DNA of 64,000 nucleotides from Streptomyces sp. G-G2 (GTDB lineage: Bacteria > Actinomycetota > Actinomycetes > Streptomycetales > Streptomycetaceae). Both the position numbers and the translations under genes were made by a program. Each line of letters begins with the position of its first letter. The first letter of the stretch is position 1. Of this stretch, positions 8,898 through 16,958 are shown piece by piece. Below the pieces are notes generated by a model. It ran no database searches. It worked only from the letters and a program-made list of their open reading frames with translations, and was not told the DNA's origin. The stretch spans positions 62,001 through 126,000 of the forward strand of contig NZ_JASISO010000016.1 of the NCBI RefSeq assembly GCF_030063135.1, given 5' to 3'.

Positions 8898-8994
8898 CAC
8901 GAGACGCGCGGCTCGGAAACGCAGCTTTTACCCCGCCGCACGCCCCGACCCTTGACACGCCGAGCGGGCGAAGGGCTCCATATGAGAACACAAG

Positions 8995-9020
8995 CGAAAC
9001 AAAGTTCCGTACAGGGAAAC
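8995..9020 (+). promoter_or_regulatory. three-half-site operator, copy 5
   Basis: CGAAAC, AAA, GTTCC, GTACA, GGGAAAC, 34 nt before the first gene of the surface-protein operon. TTGACA at 8952-8957 may be part of its promoter, but I see no -10 box at the normal distance. The site places the surface operon in the same regulon as the catabolic genes. Confidence 0.75.
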
Positions 9021-9053
9021 TCATCGCTCCCTTCGAGAGGAACCCCACCGCTC

Positions 9054-10664
9054 ATGCACCCTCAACCCGCCAGATCCGCCCGGACCCGGGGTGGTGCCAC
9101 GCTCGCCGCCCTGGTGGTGGCGGCGGCCGGCTCACTGGTCCTCGCCGGTTCGCCCGCCCACGCGGGCAGCGCACCCGTGACCTACGACTGCGTCTTCAGC
9201 TCCTCCCACTCCCTCTTCACCACCACCGCCACCCTCACCGCCCCGGCGACCGCGGCGGCCGGTGAGAGCGTGGACGTCAAGCTCAGCCTCGCCGACAAGG
9301 GCCCGGCCAACGGCCCCGTGGCACTGCCCGCGGGCAGCGTCGTCCCTTCCGCCAAGATCCTCGTTTCGGGGCAGGCGCCGCTCACGCTCACCGCCGCGGC
9401 CTCGAACCCGCCGATCCCCGCCAAGGGCGAGATCCCGATACCCGACCTGACCGGCAAGCTCACCGTGGCCCAGCCCGGCACGGTGACGCTGACGCCGGAC
9501 CAGCTCACCCTCGACATCCCGAGCTATGGCCTGTCCCTCAGCTGCACCCTGCAAGGCACGGCCACCGCCCTGCACACCATGACCGTCACCCCGGCCGCCG
9601 GCAACACCACCGCGGCCGTCACGGGCATCTCGGGCCGCCCGGCGACGGACACCACGGGCGCCCGCCCCGGGGACATCCTCACCCTGGCCGGAACGGGCTG
9701 GAACGCCGCCGCTCCGATCGGCACGGTCGAGCTGTGCAGCCTGGCCGGCACCGGCTGTTCGGGCGCCGACCTCACCCCCGACCTGCGGGTCGGCGCCGAC
9801 GGAAAGCTGGCCGGTACGGTGACGGTCGGCGCGGGCGCCGCCCCCGGGCCGCACCGCTTGAAGATCACCCAGGGTTCCGCCACCGTCTCGCTGGTCCTCG
9901 GCGTCCTGGGCAGCCGTGCACTCCAGGTCACGCCCGGCGGCGGCGGGCCGGGTACGAGCGCCACCGTCAACGGGGCCAGCTTCGACCCCGGCGACCAGGT
10001 CAGCGTCACCACCCTCGACAAGGACGGCCGGCCGGTCGGCGGGGCGGGGCTCACCGCCCCCGTCGACGCCCGGGGCAACTTCACCGCCACCCTCGTCCCA
10101 GCCGTGGGGGCCGTGAAGATCGTGGCGACGGAGAAGGACGGCGGGGACGCCGCCGAGACGCCCTGGTCGGGAAGCGCCAACGGCGGCGGCTCCGACCAGA
10201 CGCTGAAGGTGGTCGTCAGCGGCGGCGCGCTGACCATGTCGGCCGAGCCCGGCGAAGTGGTCCTCTCCCCCGCGACCGTGGACGGCACCGCGCACGACTC
10301 CACCGGCAGCCTGCGCGCCCTGGAGGTCAAGGACTTCCGCGGCACCACCGAAGGCTGGTCGCTGGTCGGCACGGTCACCGACTTCCGCAACGCCGCCGGA
10401 GCCGCCATCCCCGCCTCACAGCTCTCCTGGACCCCGCAGTGCACGGTGCACCCGGGCTCGGCGGCGGCCTCCGCCGTCGTCCCGGGCAGCGCCGGTCCGC
10501 TCAGCTCGGCCACCGCGGCCGCGCTGTGCACCCAGGCGGCGAGCGCCGACCCGGCCTCCGTCACCGGCGGCCACTTCGACGCGGGCGCGGCGCTGAACTT
10601 GCGCGTCCCGGAGATCGTCCAGAGCGGCGAGTACGCGGCCGTGCTGCGCCTGACCCTGTCCTGA
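9054..10664 (+). CDS. large secreted beta-rich protein, first gene of surface operon
   Basis: A 536-residue exported protein. A Tat/Sec-like leader (basic start, AALVVAAAGSLVLAG, cleavage near AHA-GS) is followed by an N-terminal domain with TYDCVFSS... and a matching Cys in LSLSCTLQG, a layout I recall from actinobacterial DUF6801 domains. The middle has two Ig- or IPT-like repeats (GDILTLAGTGWN and TSATVNGASFDPGD). No C-terminal membrane anchor is visible. The frame is open far upstream (from 6795), but the ATG at 9054 with GAGAGG 12 nt ahead and the leader fix the start. It probably works at the cell surface with the following genes; binding of a hydrophobic ligand is only a guess. Confidence 0.75.
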   Translation: MHPQPARSARTRGGATLAALVVAAAGSLVLAGSPAHAGSAPVTYDCVFSSSHSLFTTTATLTAPATAAAGESVDVKLSLADKGPANGPVALPAGSVVPSAKILVSGQAPLTLTAAASNPPIPAKGEIPIPDLTGKLTVAQPGTVTLTPDQLTLDIPSYGLSLSCTLQGTATALHTMTVTPAAGNTTAAVTGISGRPATDTTGARPGDILTLAGTGWNAAAPIGTVELCSLAGTGCSGADLTPDLRVGADGKLAGTVTVGAGAAPGPHRLKITQGSATVSLVLGVLGSRALQVTPGGGGPGTSATVNGASFDPGDQVSVTTLDKDGRPVGGAGLTAPVDARGNFTATLVPAVGAVKIVATEKDGGDAAETPWSGSANGGGSDQTLKVVVSGGALTMSAEPGEVVLSPATVDGTAHDSTGSLRALEVKDFRGTTEGWSLVGTVTDFRNAAGAAIPASQLSWTPQCTVHPGSAAASAVVPGSAGPLSSATAAALCTQAASADPASVTGGHFDAGAALNLRVPEIVQSGEYAAVLRLTLS

Positions 10665-10746
10665 CCTCGTCCTGACCCCTCCCCAGAGCAACGTGCCGGC
10701 GGCGAGCTCCCGGGCTCGCCGCCGGACACCGGCAAAGAGCGGAACC

Positions 10747-11811
10747 ATGACCCCCCTACGCAGTGATCCCCCGCCCGGCCGGGCCCCGAGGGCACCCGCC
10801 GGGACGCACGTGAGCACGGCCGTCCGCGTCGCATCGGCCTGCCTGGCCGCCTTGTTGGCCGCGTTGTCGGCCGCCGTGCTGGGGGGCGCCCCGCCCGCGG
10901 CCGCCGCGGCGGTGCGAGCCGGCGCCGTCACCGGCACCGGCTCCTGGTCGGTGCAGCCTGCCGGAACCACCGGCCGGCCCGCCTTCGTCATGGACTCTGC
11001 GCCCGGCTCGGTCGTCAAGGACGCGGTGCGCGTCAGCAATCTGTCCGGCGCCCCCCTCTCCTTCCAGGTCTACGGCTCGGACGCCTACAACACGCCCCGG
11101 GACGGCGCGCTCGCCTACCGCCAGGCAGGCGAGGCCCAGACAGGTCTCGGGAGCTGGCTCACCCTCGGTACGAACGCCCTGGTCATCCCGCCCGGCCGGG
11201 CCGCGGACATCCCCTTCACGCTGCACGTGCCCGCCGACGCCACCCCCGGCAGCCACGTCGGCGGGATCGTCGCGCTCAACAACGCCGTCGAGCAGGCTGG
11301 CGAGGCCTCCGGGGTCGACGTCGGCATTCAGCGGGCCATCGCCGTCCGGATCCAGCTCACGGTGGAGGGGCCGGTGACTCCCGGACTCGCCGTCCGGTCC
11401 GTCCGCGTCCGCCACCACCCGTCGGGCACGCCTTTCGCGGGGGCTCGCGCCACGCTCACGTACACGGTTGTCAACACCGGCAACGCGGCGCTGCGACCCA
11501 CCGTCTCACCTCGGGTCGACGGACTGTTCGGTCTGCGGCACGGCGTCATTGCCGACCGTACGCTGCCCCTGCTGCTGCCGGGGCAGAGCGCCGAGATCAG
11601 CGCGGACTGGCCGGACGCCCCCGGCCTCGACTACCTCACCGCCTCCGTGCGCGTCACTGCGCCCGGCCTGCCTGCGACCTCGGCGCAGAGCGGCCGGGTC
11701 GTCCTGTCCTGGCCCACGCTCGACGCCGTGGCCGCGCTCCTCGCCGTCCTCGCGGTCGCCTTGGGCTGGCTCCGCCGCAAGCGGTCCGGCCGCACCGGGG
11801 TGGTCTCATGA
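10747..11811 (+). CDS. membrane-anchored DUF916/WxL-interacting-like surface protein
   Basis: A 354-residue protein with an N-terminal signal segment (about 20-60) and one C-terminal membrane helix (AVAALLAVLAVALGWL) followed by RRKR, so it is held in the membrane with most of the chain outside. The external part resembles DUF916-type domains: SWSVQP, APGSVVKDAVRVSNLSG, then PFTLHVPADATPGSHVGGIVA, and a second Ig-like domain (LTYTVVNTGNAALRP). The ATG at 10747 is preferred to 10693 because the leader fits. It overlaps the next gene by ATGA. In Firmicutes such proteins work with surface complexes that bind polysaccharide or peptidoglycan. Confidence 0.75.
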   Translation: MTPLRSDPPPGRAPRAPAGTHVSTAVRVASACLAALLAALSAAVLGGAPPAAAAAVRAGAVTGTGSWSVQPAGTTGRPAFVMDSAPGSVVKDAVRVSNLSGAPLSFQVYGSDAYNTPRDGALAYRQAGEAQTGLGSWLTLGTNALVIPPGRAADIPFTLHVPADATPGSHVGGIVALNNAVEQAGEASGVDVGIQRAIAVRIQLTVEGPVTPGLAVRSVRVRHHPSGTPFAGARATLTYTVVNTGNAALRPTVSPRVDGLFGLRHGVIADRTLPLLLPGQSAEISADWPDAPGLDYLTASVRVTAPGLPATSAQSGRVVLSWPTLDAVAALLAVLAVALGWLRRKRSGRTGVVS

Positions 11812-12911
11812 CCAGCCGCCAGGTACCGGCCGCACCTCCGGGCCGCGCCGTCAGTCTGACGCTGGCCGCCGTCGTGCTGCTGACCGCGGCGGTCCTGTCG
11901 GTGGCGGGCGCCGGCCCGGCCGCCGCGACCGGGCCGAGCGTCACCGTGGACGATCCCCGGGCCGCCCCCGGCCTGCCGGTCAAGGCCTCCGGGGCGGGCT
12001 GGCAGCCCGGCGTGACCGTACAGGTCGAGGTTTGCGGAGGCGAGGCGCTGCACGGCAGCGCCGACTGCGACACGCTGCGCGCCGCGGTCGCGTTGGTGGC
12101 CGCCGACGGCACCTTCCGCCTGACGCTCATCGCGGGTGCGCCGCCCGCCGCGTGCCCGTGTGTGCTGCGGGCGGTGGCCGGACAGAGCGGGGTGCGCGCC
12201 CAGACCCCGCTGACCCTGGCCGGGGCGGCCGACGCGGCGCCGACGGCGCCCGTGCCCGCCGTACGCGTCGATGTCGTCGCGGCGGCCCTGTCCGGCGGGC
12301 CGCGGTTCGCCGAACTGTTCGGCGCTCCCGCCCACCGGACGCTGACCGTAACCCTGCGCAACCCTGGTGACCGGCCGCTGGGGCGGGCGCCGCTGATCGC
12401 CGCCTGGGGGCCCGGCGGCAGCGCCGACCTCCCGGTGGGCACCCCGCTGGCTGCCGAACTGCCGCCGCACGCGGAGCAGACCTACCGGATCCCCGTACGG
12501 CTTCCCGCCGCGGCGTTCGGCCGCTACTCGGTCGGCGGACGGTACGCCTCGGCCGAGTTCGCCGTCAGCACCGATGTCTACCCCTGGGGGCTGCTGGGGC
12601 TGGCCTTCCTCGCCGCCCTGCTGACCGTGTTCACGGCAGCGGTCGCCGTACGCCGCGGCGTCGAGCGCCGCCGGGCGGGGCGGCCGGAGTGGGCGCCCGG
12701 GTCGGCGCCGGCCGCCCTTCCCGCCTTCGTGGACGCGGGCCGGCTGGCCGAGGTCCTCGCGGCCGGCGCGGGGGACGGTGAGCACCCCGGACTGGTCAGT
12801 ACCCGGGCGCTGGTCCGCGAACTGGCGGGAGACGCCGCGCTCGTTGACTTCCGAGCGCTACGGGCGTTCGCCGACGCCTTGCGGGCGTCACCCCTGGAAA
12901 CGGAGCGGTAA
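11808..12911 (+). CDS. membrane-anchored protein with neocarzinostatin-like domain
   Basis: A 367-residue protein: signal peptide (about 1-40), a domain (42-145) like neocarzinostatin (SVTVDDPRAAPGLPVKASGAGW, then paired cysteines in VEVCGG...SADC and ACPC), an Ig-like region, a membrane helix (WGLLGLAFLAALLTVFTAAVAV) and a ~75-residue cytoplasmic tail that includes a helix-rich segment. The presence of a long inner tail suggests contact with the next gene product. Its stop overlaps the next start (TAATG). Confidence 0.7.
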   Translation: MTSRQVPAAPPGRAVSLTLAAVVLLTAAVLSVAGAGPAAATGPSVTVDDPRAAPGLPVKASGAGWQPGVTVQVEVCGGEALHGSADCDTLRAAVALVAADGTFRLTLIAGAPPAACPCVLRAVAGQSGVRAQTPLTLAGAADAAPTAPVPAVRVDVVAAALSGGPRFAELFGAPAHRTLTVTLRNPGDRPLGRAPLIAAWGPGGSADLPVGTPLAAELPPHAEQTYRIPVRLPAAAFGRYSVGGRYASAEFAVSTDVYPWGLLGLAFLAALLTVFTAAVAVRRGVERRRAGRPEWAPGSAPAALPAFVDAGRLAEVLAAGAGDGEHPGLVSTRALVRELAGDAALVDFRALRAFADALRASPLETER

Positions 12912-14776
12912 TGGCCTTCTCCTCCCTCTTCCCCCTGTTCCTCACCCGCCCGCGTCCGGACCTGGGTGCCGCTGCGGCGGCCGGGCTGGCCGCCGGCGTG
13001 TTCCTTGCCTCGGCGCCGCTGCTCGCAGGGCCCGTCGGCATGCCCGGCGAGGCCGTCCGCTACCTCCTCCTGACGGGCATGCTGCTCGCCGCGGTGGTCG
13101 GCACGGTGCTGCGGCGGCGAGGCCGGGGCCGTCCGGGCAGGGCTACGGCTGCCGCGCGGCGGGCACTGGCGGCCTGTGTGCTGGCCGGCGCGGCACCGCC
13201 GGCCGCCGCGCTGCTCGCCTCGCCACTGGTGTTCGCGGCGCTGCTGGCGATGGCTGCGGCCCTCGGCGGCGGCTCTCTCCGCCTCTACCGGCCGCGGCAC
13301 TCCTGGCACGCCGCCTGCTTGGCGGGCGCGGGTGCGGCGGGCGCCGCGGTGGTGCTCCTCGCGCAGCACCCCCAGGTGGCCTGCGCACTCGCGTGCGCGC
13401 TCGCCGCGCTGCTCCTCACTCCGGCCTGCGTACGGGCCGCGCCGGACGACTCCGGGCGCGCCGCAGCCTCGCACTGGACGGCGGGTGCCGTGGGCGCGGC
13501 CGTGTTCGGCGTGGTGTTCGCCGGGCAGAGCCTGGTCGTCTTCCGCTGGGAACTGCTCGGCGGCGCGGGCGCCCGGCCGTTCGCCTACGCGGCGCTGCTG
13601 GCGGCGGCCCTGACGAGCGGCGTCGCCGTGGCCGGCCGACGCCGACCGATCACCGGCGCCGGTACGGGCACGGGTACGGGCCTGCGTGGGGCGCTGTTCA
13701 CGGCGGCCGGGCTCACGGCGGCGGTGGCGGCATGCGCGAGCGCCGCCCGGCCCTGGCAGCTCGTCCTCGCGCTGGCCGCCGTCCTCACCAGCGGTGCTGC
13801 CACCTCGGCGGCCCGCGCCGGCTCGTCCCCCGCGCGGGACAACGTGCACGCGGGAGCTGCCGGGCACGCCGGGTACGCCGTCGCCGCGCTGTTCGGCGGG
13901 GCGACCGCGATGACCGCCGTCGCGCTGTCCGGCCGGCTGCTGGGCGGCGCGGACACCCTGACCGTGATCGGCCTGGCGCCCGCCATGGCAGCCGCCGGCG
14001 CGATGGCGCACCGCGGGCGCGGGCAGGACGCCGAGCCGGACGACGACAACGGCGCCGGTGCTTGCGACGGCCCCCTGACCGTCCGCGGCCTCGGCGTCCG
14101 TCAGGCGGGGGCGCCGCCCGTGCGCCGTCTCGACCTGACGCTGGCGCCGGGCGAGATCGCATGCCTGACCGACGCGCTCCCCGGCCGACGGGCGGGCGCT
14201 GTACTGGCGGTCCTCGCCGGCCTGCGCAAGGCCGACGGCGGAACCTGGCGGCTGCGCGGCCACGACGTCTCCCGCGTCGAGGCGCGGGCCCGGTGGGACC
14301 TGCGGCTCTCCGCCTTCGTGGACCCGGCGGACGCGGCCCGGACGGGCGCTCTGCACCCCGGTCATCCCGCGGTCTCGGTGACGGACGCGGTGGCGGCCGC
14401 AGCCGCGCATCTGGACCCCGAGCGGGCGGCGGAGCTGACGGTGGCCGCCCGCGCGGCCTTCCCGTTCCTCGCGGCGAAGGGCGCCGACCCCTGCGGGCGG
14501 CTCGGCCCCGACGAACGCTGCGTCCTCGGGCTGGTCCAGACCCTCATCGCGCAGCCGGCGCTGCTCCTGCTGGACCTGACCGGGCCCGGATGCGGGCCGC
14601 TCGCAGCCGATCCGGCGGTCACGTCCGTACTGCGCCACATCGCAGGCCAGGGGACGGCGGTCCTGGTCGCCTCCGCCCCGGCGCAGGCCGTCCCCGGTCA
14701 GCGTCCGATCGCGCTCCCCGCGTCCGGCGGCTCCCGGACAGCCCTCCTGCGACGGAACAGAAAGGCCATGCCGTGA
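12911..14776 (+). CDS. polytopic membrane protein fused to a degenerate ABC ATPase-like domain
   Basis: A 621-residue fusion. Residues 1 to about 365 are mostly hydrophobic, with roughly nine or ten membrane segments. From about 385 to the end the sequence follows the layout of an ABC nucleotide-binding domain: TVRGLGVRQAG... DLTLAPGEIACL, then where the Walker A should be it has DALPGRRAGAV (about 420) with no GKS/T; LGPDE stands in for LSGGQ (about 530) and LLLLDLTGPG (about 551) lacks the catalytic glutamate of Walker B. It is thus likely unable to hydrolyse ATP in the normal way and may be a scaffold. It lies within the surface operon and ends in a GTGA overlap with the next gene. Confidence 0.7.
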   Translation: MAFSSLFPLFLTRPRPDLGAAAAAGLAAGVFLASAPLLAGPVGMPGEAVRYLLLTGMLLAAVVGTVLRRRGRGRPGRATAAARRALAACVLAGAAPPAAALLASPLVFAALLAMAAALGGGSLRLYRPRHSWHAACLAGAGAAGAAVVLLAQHPQVACALACALAALLLTPACVRAAPDDSGRAAASHWTAGAVGAAVFGVVFAGQSLVVFRWELLGGAGARPFAYAALLAAALTSGVAVAGRRRPITGAGTGTGTGLRGALFTAAGLTAAVAACASAARPWQLVLALAAVLTSGAATSAARAGSSPARDNVHAGAAGHAGYAVAALFGGATAMTAVALSGRLLGGADTLTVIGLAPAMAAAGAMAHRGRGQDAEPDDDNGAGACDGPLTVRGLGVRQAGAPPVRRLDLTLAPGEIACLTDALPGRRAGAVLAVLAGLRKADGGTWRLRGHDVSRVEARARWDLRLSAFVDPADAARTGALHPGHPAVSVTDAVAAAAAHLDPERAAELTVAARAAFPFLAAKGADPCGRLGPDERCVLGLVQTLIAQPALLLLDLTGPGCGPLAADPAVTSVLRHIAGQGTAVLVASAPAQAVPGQRPIALPASGGSRTALLRRNRKAMP

Positions 14777-15477
14777 GGATCTCGACGAAGAGCCGGAGCT
14801 GCCGGGTGGCCCTCGCGGCGACCACGGTGCTCACTCTGTCCGGCCAGTTCGCCGCTGCCGCCATTGCGGCAGGCACGGCCGGGGCCGCCGATACGCCGAC
14901 CGCCACGGTTCACGTGTCCGCGGCAACCGGGCTGACCGAGGGCCAGCAGATCACCGTCGACGGCTCCGGGTTCCGCGCCGGGCTGACGTCTGTCGCCGTC
15001 GGCCTGTGCAAGAAGGGTTACACCGGCAACAAGGACTGCGACCTCGGCGGCGGGGCCCGGCTGGTGACCATCGGCCCCGACGGACTGCTCCCGCAGGTCA
15101 CCCTCACCGTGCACGCGCGCTTCGCCGGTGGCGACTGCCGCTCCACGCCGTGTGTGGTCGGCGTCGCGCCACTGCCCTCCGGGACCCCGCCCGCGCTGAT
15201 CGCCGCCAACAGCGTTCAGGTCGCGGTCGGTTTCGAGGGCGGGACGGTCCCCGGCGAGGCATCCGGCACCGGCCGAGCCGAACCGGCCGCGCCATCCGCC
15301 GCCGCTCCCAGCGGTGGCCGCGGCAACGACTGGAGCGGGCCGTCGACCCCGGTGTGGTCCCTGTCCCTCGGCGTGGCCGTCGCCTGTCTCGTGCTCGGCG
15401 TCCTCTCCCTCGTCCGGGGCCGCCGGAGGGCGGCGCCCGGAAGGTCCCCGCTGTCCCCATCTGGAGGAAACTCATGA
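14773..15477 (+). CDS. membrane-anchored neocarzinostatin-family protein
   Basis: 234 residues, GTG start overlapping the previous stop. A signal peptide (to about 39) is followed by a clear neocarzinostatin-type fold: ATVHVSAATGLTEGQQITVDG, SVAVGLCKKG with NKDCD, and GGDCRSTPCVVGV, giving the two expected disulfides. A Pro/Ala/Ser linker, one membrane helix (SLGVAVACLVLGVLSLV) and RGRRR follow. Neocarzinostatin apoproteins hold a flat chromophore in a cleft; an anchored relative could hold a pigment or other hydrophobic molecule. The spacing from the next gene is an ATGA overlap. Confidence 0.8.
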   Translation: MRISTKSRSCRVALAATTVLTLSGQFAAAAIAAGTAGAADTPTATVHVSAATGLTEGQQITVDGSGFRAGLTSVAVGLCKKGYTGNKDCDLGGGARLVTIGPDGLLPQVTLTVHARFAGGDCRSTPCVVGVAPLPSGTPPALIAANSVQVAVGFEGGTVPGEASGTGRAEPAAPSAAAPSGGRGNDWSGPSTPVWSLSLGVAVACLVLGVLSLVRGRRRAAPGRSPLSPSGGNS

Positions 15478-16139
15478 CATCGCTACGAAGAATCCGCTGC
15501 GCGAGCGCACTCGCCGCGGCCTCGGCCCTGGTCGCCGTTTCGGCCGGGCCGGCCGCCGCCGCCGGGACACTGACCGTCAGCAAGTCGACCGGACTCGCCG
15601 TCGGGGACAAGGTCACGGTGTCGGCGAAGGGGCTGAGCCCAAATCAGGGTTTCGTGCCGATCGGTCTGTGCAAGCCGAAGCCGGCCGGTCCGACGGACTG
15701 CGAGACGTCACCCGACGCCGCAGTCATCGGCAAGACCGACGCGTCCGGGGTCTGGCACAGCGCGGCCAGCGACGCGACCACGGCCGAGATCACGGTCAAG
15801 GCCAAGGCGGGCGGGGCGGACTGCGTGGCCAAGGCGGGGAACTGCGTCATCGCGGTGTCGATCTCCGCGACGAAGGAACTGGTTGAGGTGCCGCTGACCG
15901 TGGGGGCGGCCGGCCCCGGCGCGAGCAGTCCGCCGCCCTCCCGTCCGGCACCGACGGCGTCCGGCGGAGGCACGGCCACGTCCGGCGCGGGCACGACGGG
16001 GGCCAGCGCGGGCGCGGCGGGGTCGCTGCCGCAGACCGGGTCCACCGACGGCCTGCCGGTGGCCGCCCTGCTGGGCGGCACGCTGTTCCTGCTCGGCGGC
16101 TGCACGCTGGTCCTGCTGCGGCGCGGCAGCCGGGCGTGA
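15474..16139 (+). CDS. neocarzinostatin-fold cell-wall protein with LPQTG sorting signal
   Basis: 221 residues. Signal peptide (1-31, AAA-G), neocarzinostatin-like domain (GTLTVSKSTGLAVGDKVTVS, VPIGLCKPK with TDCE, GGADCVAKAGNCVIAV), a Gly/Ser/Thr linker, then LPQTG (185-189), a hydrophobic stretch and RRGSRA. That is a complete sortase signal, so the protein should be linked to peptidoglycan. GGAGGAAA precedes the ATG at 15474. Streptomyces sortases more often use LAXTG, so LPQTG is less common. It closes the surface operon. Confidence 0.85.
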   Translation: MTSLRRIRCASALAAASALVAVSAGPAAAAGTLTVSKSTGLAVGDKVTVSAKGLSPNQGFVPIGLCKPKPAGPTDCETSPDAAVIGKTDASGVWHSAASDATTAEITVKAKAGGADCVAKAGNCVIAVSISATKELVEVPLTVGAAGPGASSPPPSRPAPTASGGGTATSGAGTTGASAGAAGSLPQTGSTDGLPVAALLGGTLFLLGGCTLVLLRRGSRA

Positions 16140-16218
16140 GCGGTGGCGGTGCGGGAAGCGGGTCCGCCCGCACGCGGTGGGGTTCGTGCGGATCCGCTTC
16201 CCGCGCCGCCCTCACCGC
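16140..16218 (+). terminator. terminator of the surface operon
   Basis: GCGGGAAGCGG (16151-16161) pairs perfectly with CCGCTTCCCGC (16194-16204), and the stem extends outward with G-T pairs and mismatches to about 16140 and 16218. It starts right after the stop codon at 16139. Confidence 0.7.
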
Positions 16219-16297
16219 CCGAGGGTAGCCCTGGGCACGGGCGGGGCTGGGTCCGGGGCTGGGACCGGAGAGCCGGGACCGTGTCGGATGACGGCCG

Positions 16298-16957
16298 TCA
16301 GATCCGCCCGGGGCGGGGGTGCACGGGGTCCCCCAGGCGGCGGCAGGCCACGCCGACATCGACCACGTCGGCGTACTTGGAGTCGAGATCGAAGAGATTG
16401 CCCTCGTGGGGACCGGTGTCCCGGTCGGCCACGGCGTCGCGCACGACGATGGGGCGCAGCCCGTACTGAAGTGCGTCCAAGGTGGTGGCCCGCACGCAGC
16501 CGCTGGTGGAGAACCCTCCTATGACGAGCGTGTCCACGCCGAGGACCGTGAGGACGTCGCGCAGCCGGGTCTGGAAGAAGGCGCTCGGGTAGTGCTTGTG
16601 GATGACGATCTCACCCGGTTGCGGGGCGCAGAGCGGGGTGAAGGCCGCGAGGGGGTTGCCCGCGCGGAAGGCGTCGAGGCTGGGCACCTTGCGGGCGAAG
16701 TGCGGTGCGTGGGAGCTCGGTTCGTCGTCGTAGTGGACGGCGGTGAAGATGACGGGAAACTGGGTGCGGCGGGCGGCGCGGACGAGGTGCGCCATGGCGT
16801 GCAGGGCCGGTTCCGCCGTGTCGAGGTAGAGGCGGCTGTCGGGGACGGCGTAGGCCTGGACGGGGTCGACGAGGAGGACGGCGGGGTGTTCGCCCCAGCC
16901 GATGCGGCGGCCGAATCCGGCGGCTTCGTAGTCATCGGCGAGGGGCGTGTAGGCCAC
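16298..16957 (-). CDS. isochorismatase-family amidohydrolase (half-amidase type)
   Basis: A 219-residue cysteine hydrolase. The Asp-Lys-Cys triad is visible: Asp31 in LLVDPVQAY, Lys121 in IHKHYPSAFF, Cys154 in STSGCVRAT. The family includes nicotinamidase, N-carbamoylsarcosine amidase and maleamate amidohydrolase. It follows the CaiB gene by one base and is surely co-transcribed. A half-amidase that releases ammonia from a ring-opened maleimide (a maleamate analogue) would connect the amidohydrolase at 2.6-4.1 kb with the CoA-transferase; this is inference. Confidence 0.85.
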   Translation of the reverse strand: MAYTPLADDYEAAGFGRRIGWGEHPAVLLVDPVQAYAVPDSRLYLDTAEPALHAMAHLVRAARRTQFPVIFTAVHYDDEPSSHAPHFARKVPSLDAFRAGNPLAAFTPLCAPQPGEIVIHKHYPSAFFQTRLRDVLTVLGVDTLVIGGFSTSGCVRATTLDALQYGLRPIVVRDAVADRDTGPHEGNLFDLDSKYADVVDVGVACRRLGDPVHPRPGRI

Positions 16958-16958
16958 G

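Noticed and set aside
6795..9053. A 1289-codon open frame on the plus strand ending at 10664
   Set aside because: Only the part from 9054 codes for protein; the earlier part is the shadow of the MmgE/PrpD and CitE-like genes and has their out-of-frame Arg/Gly composition.
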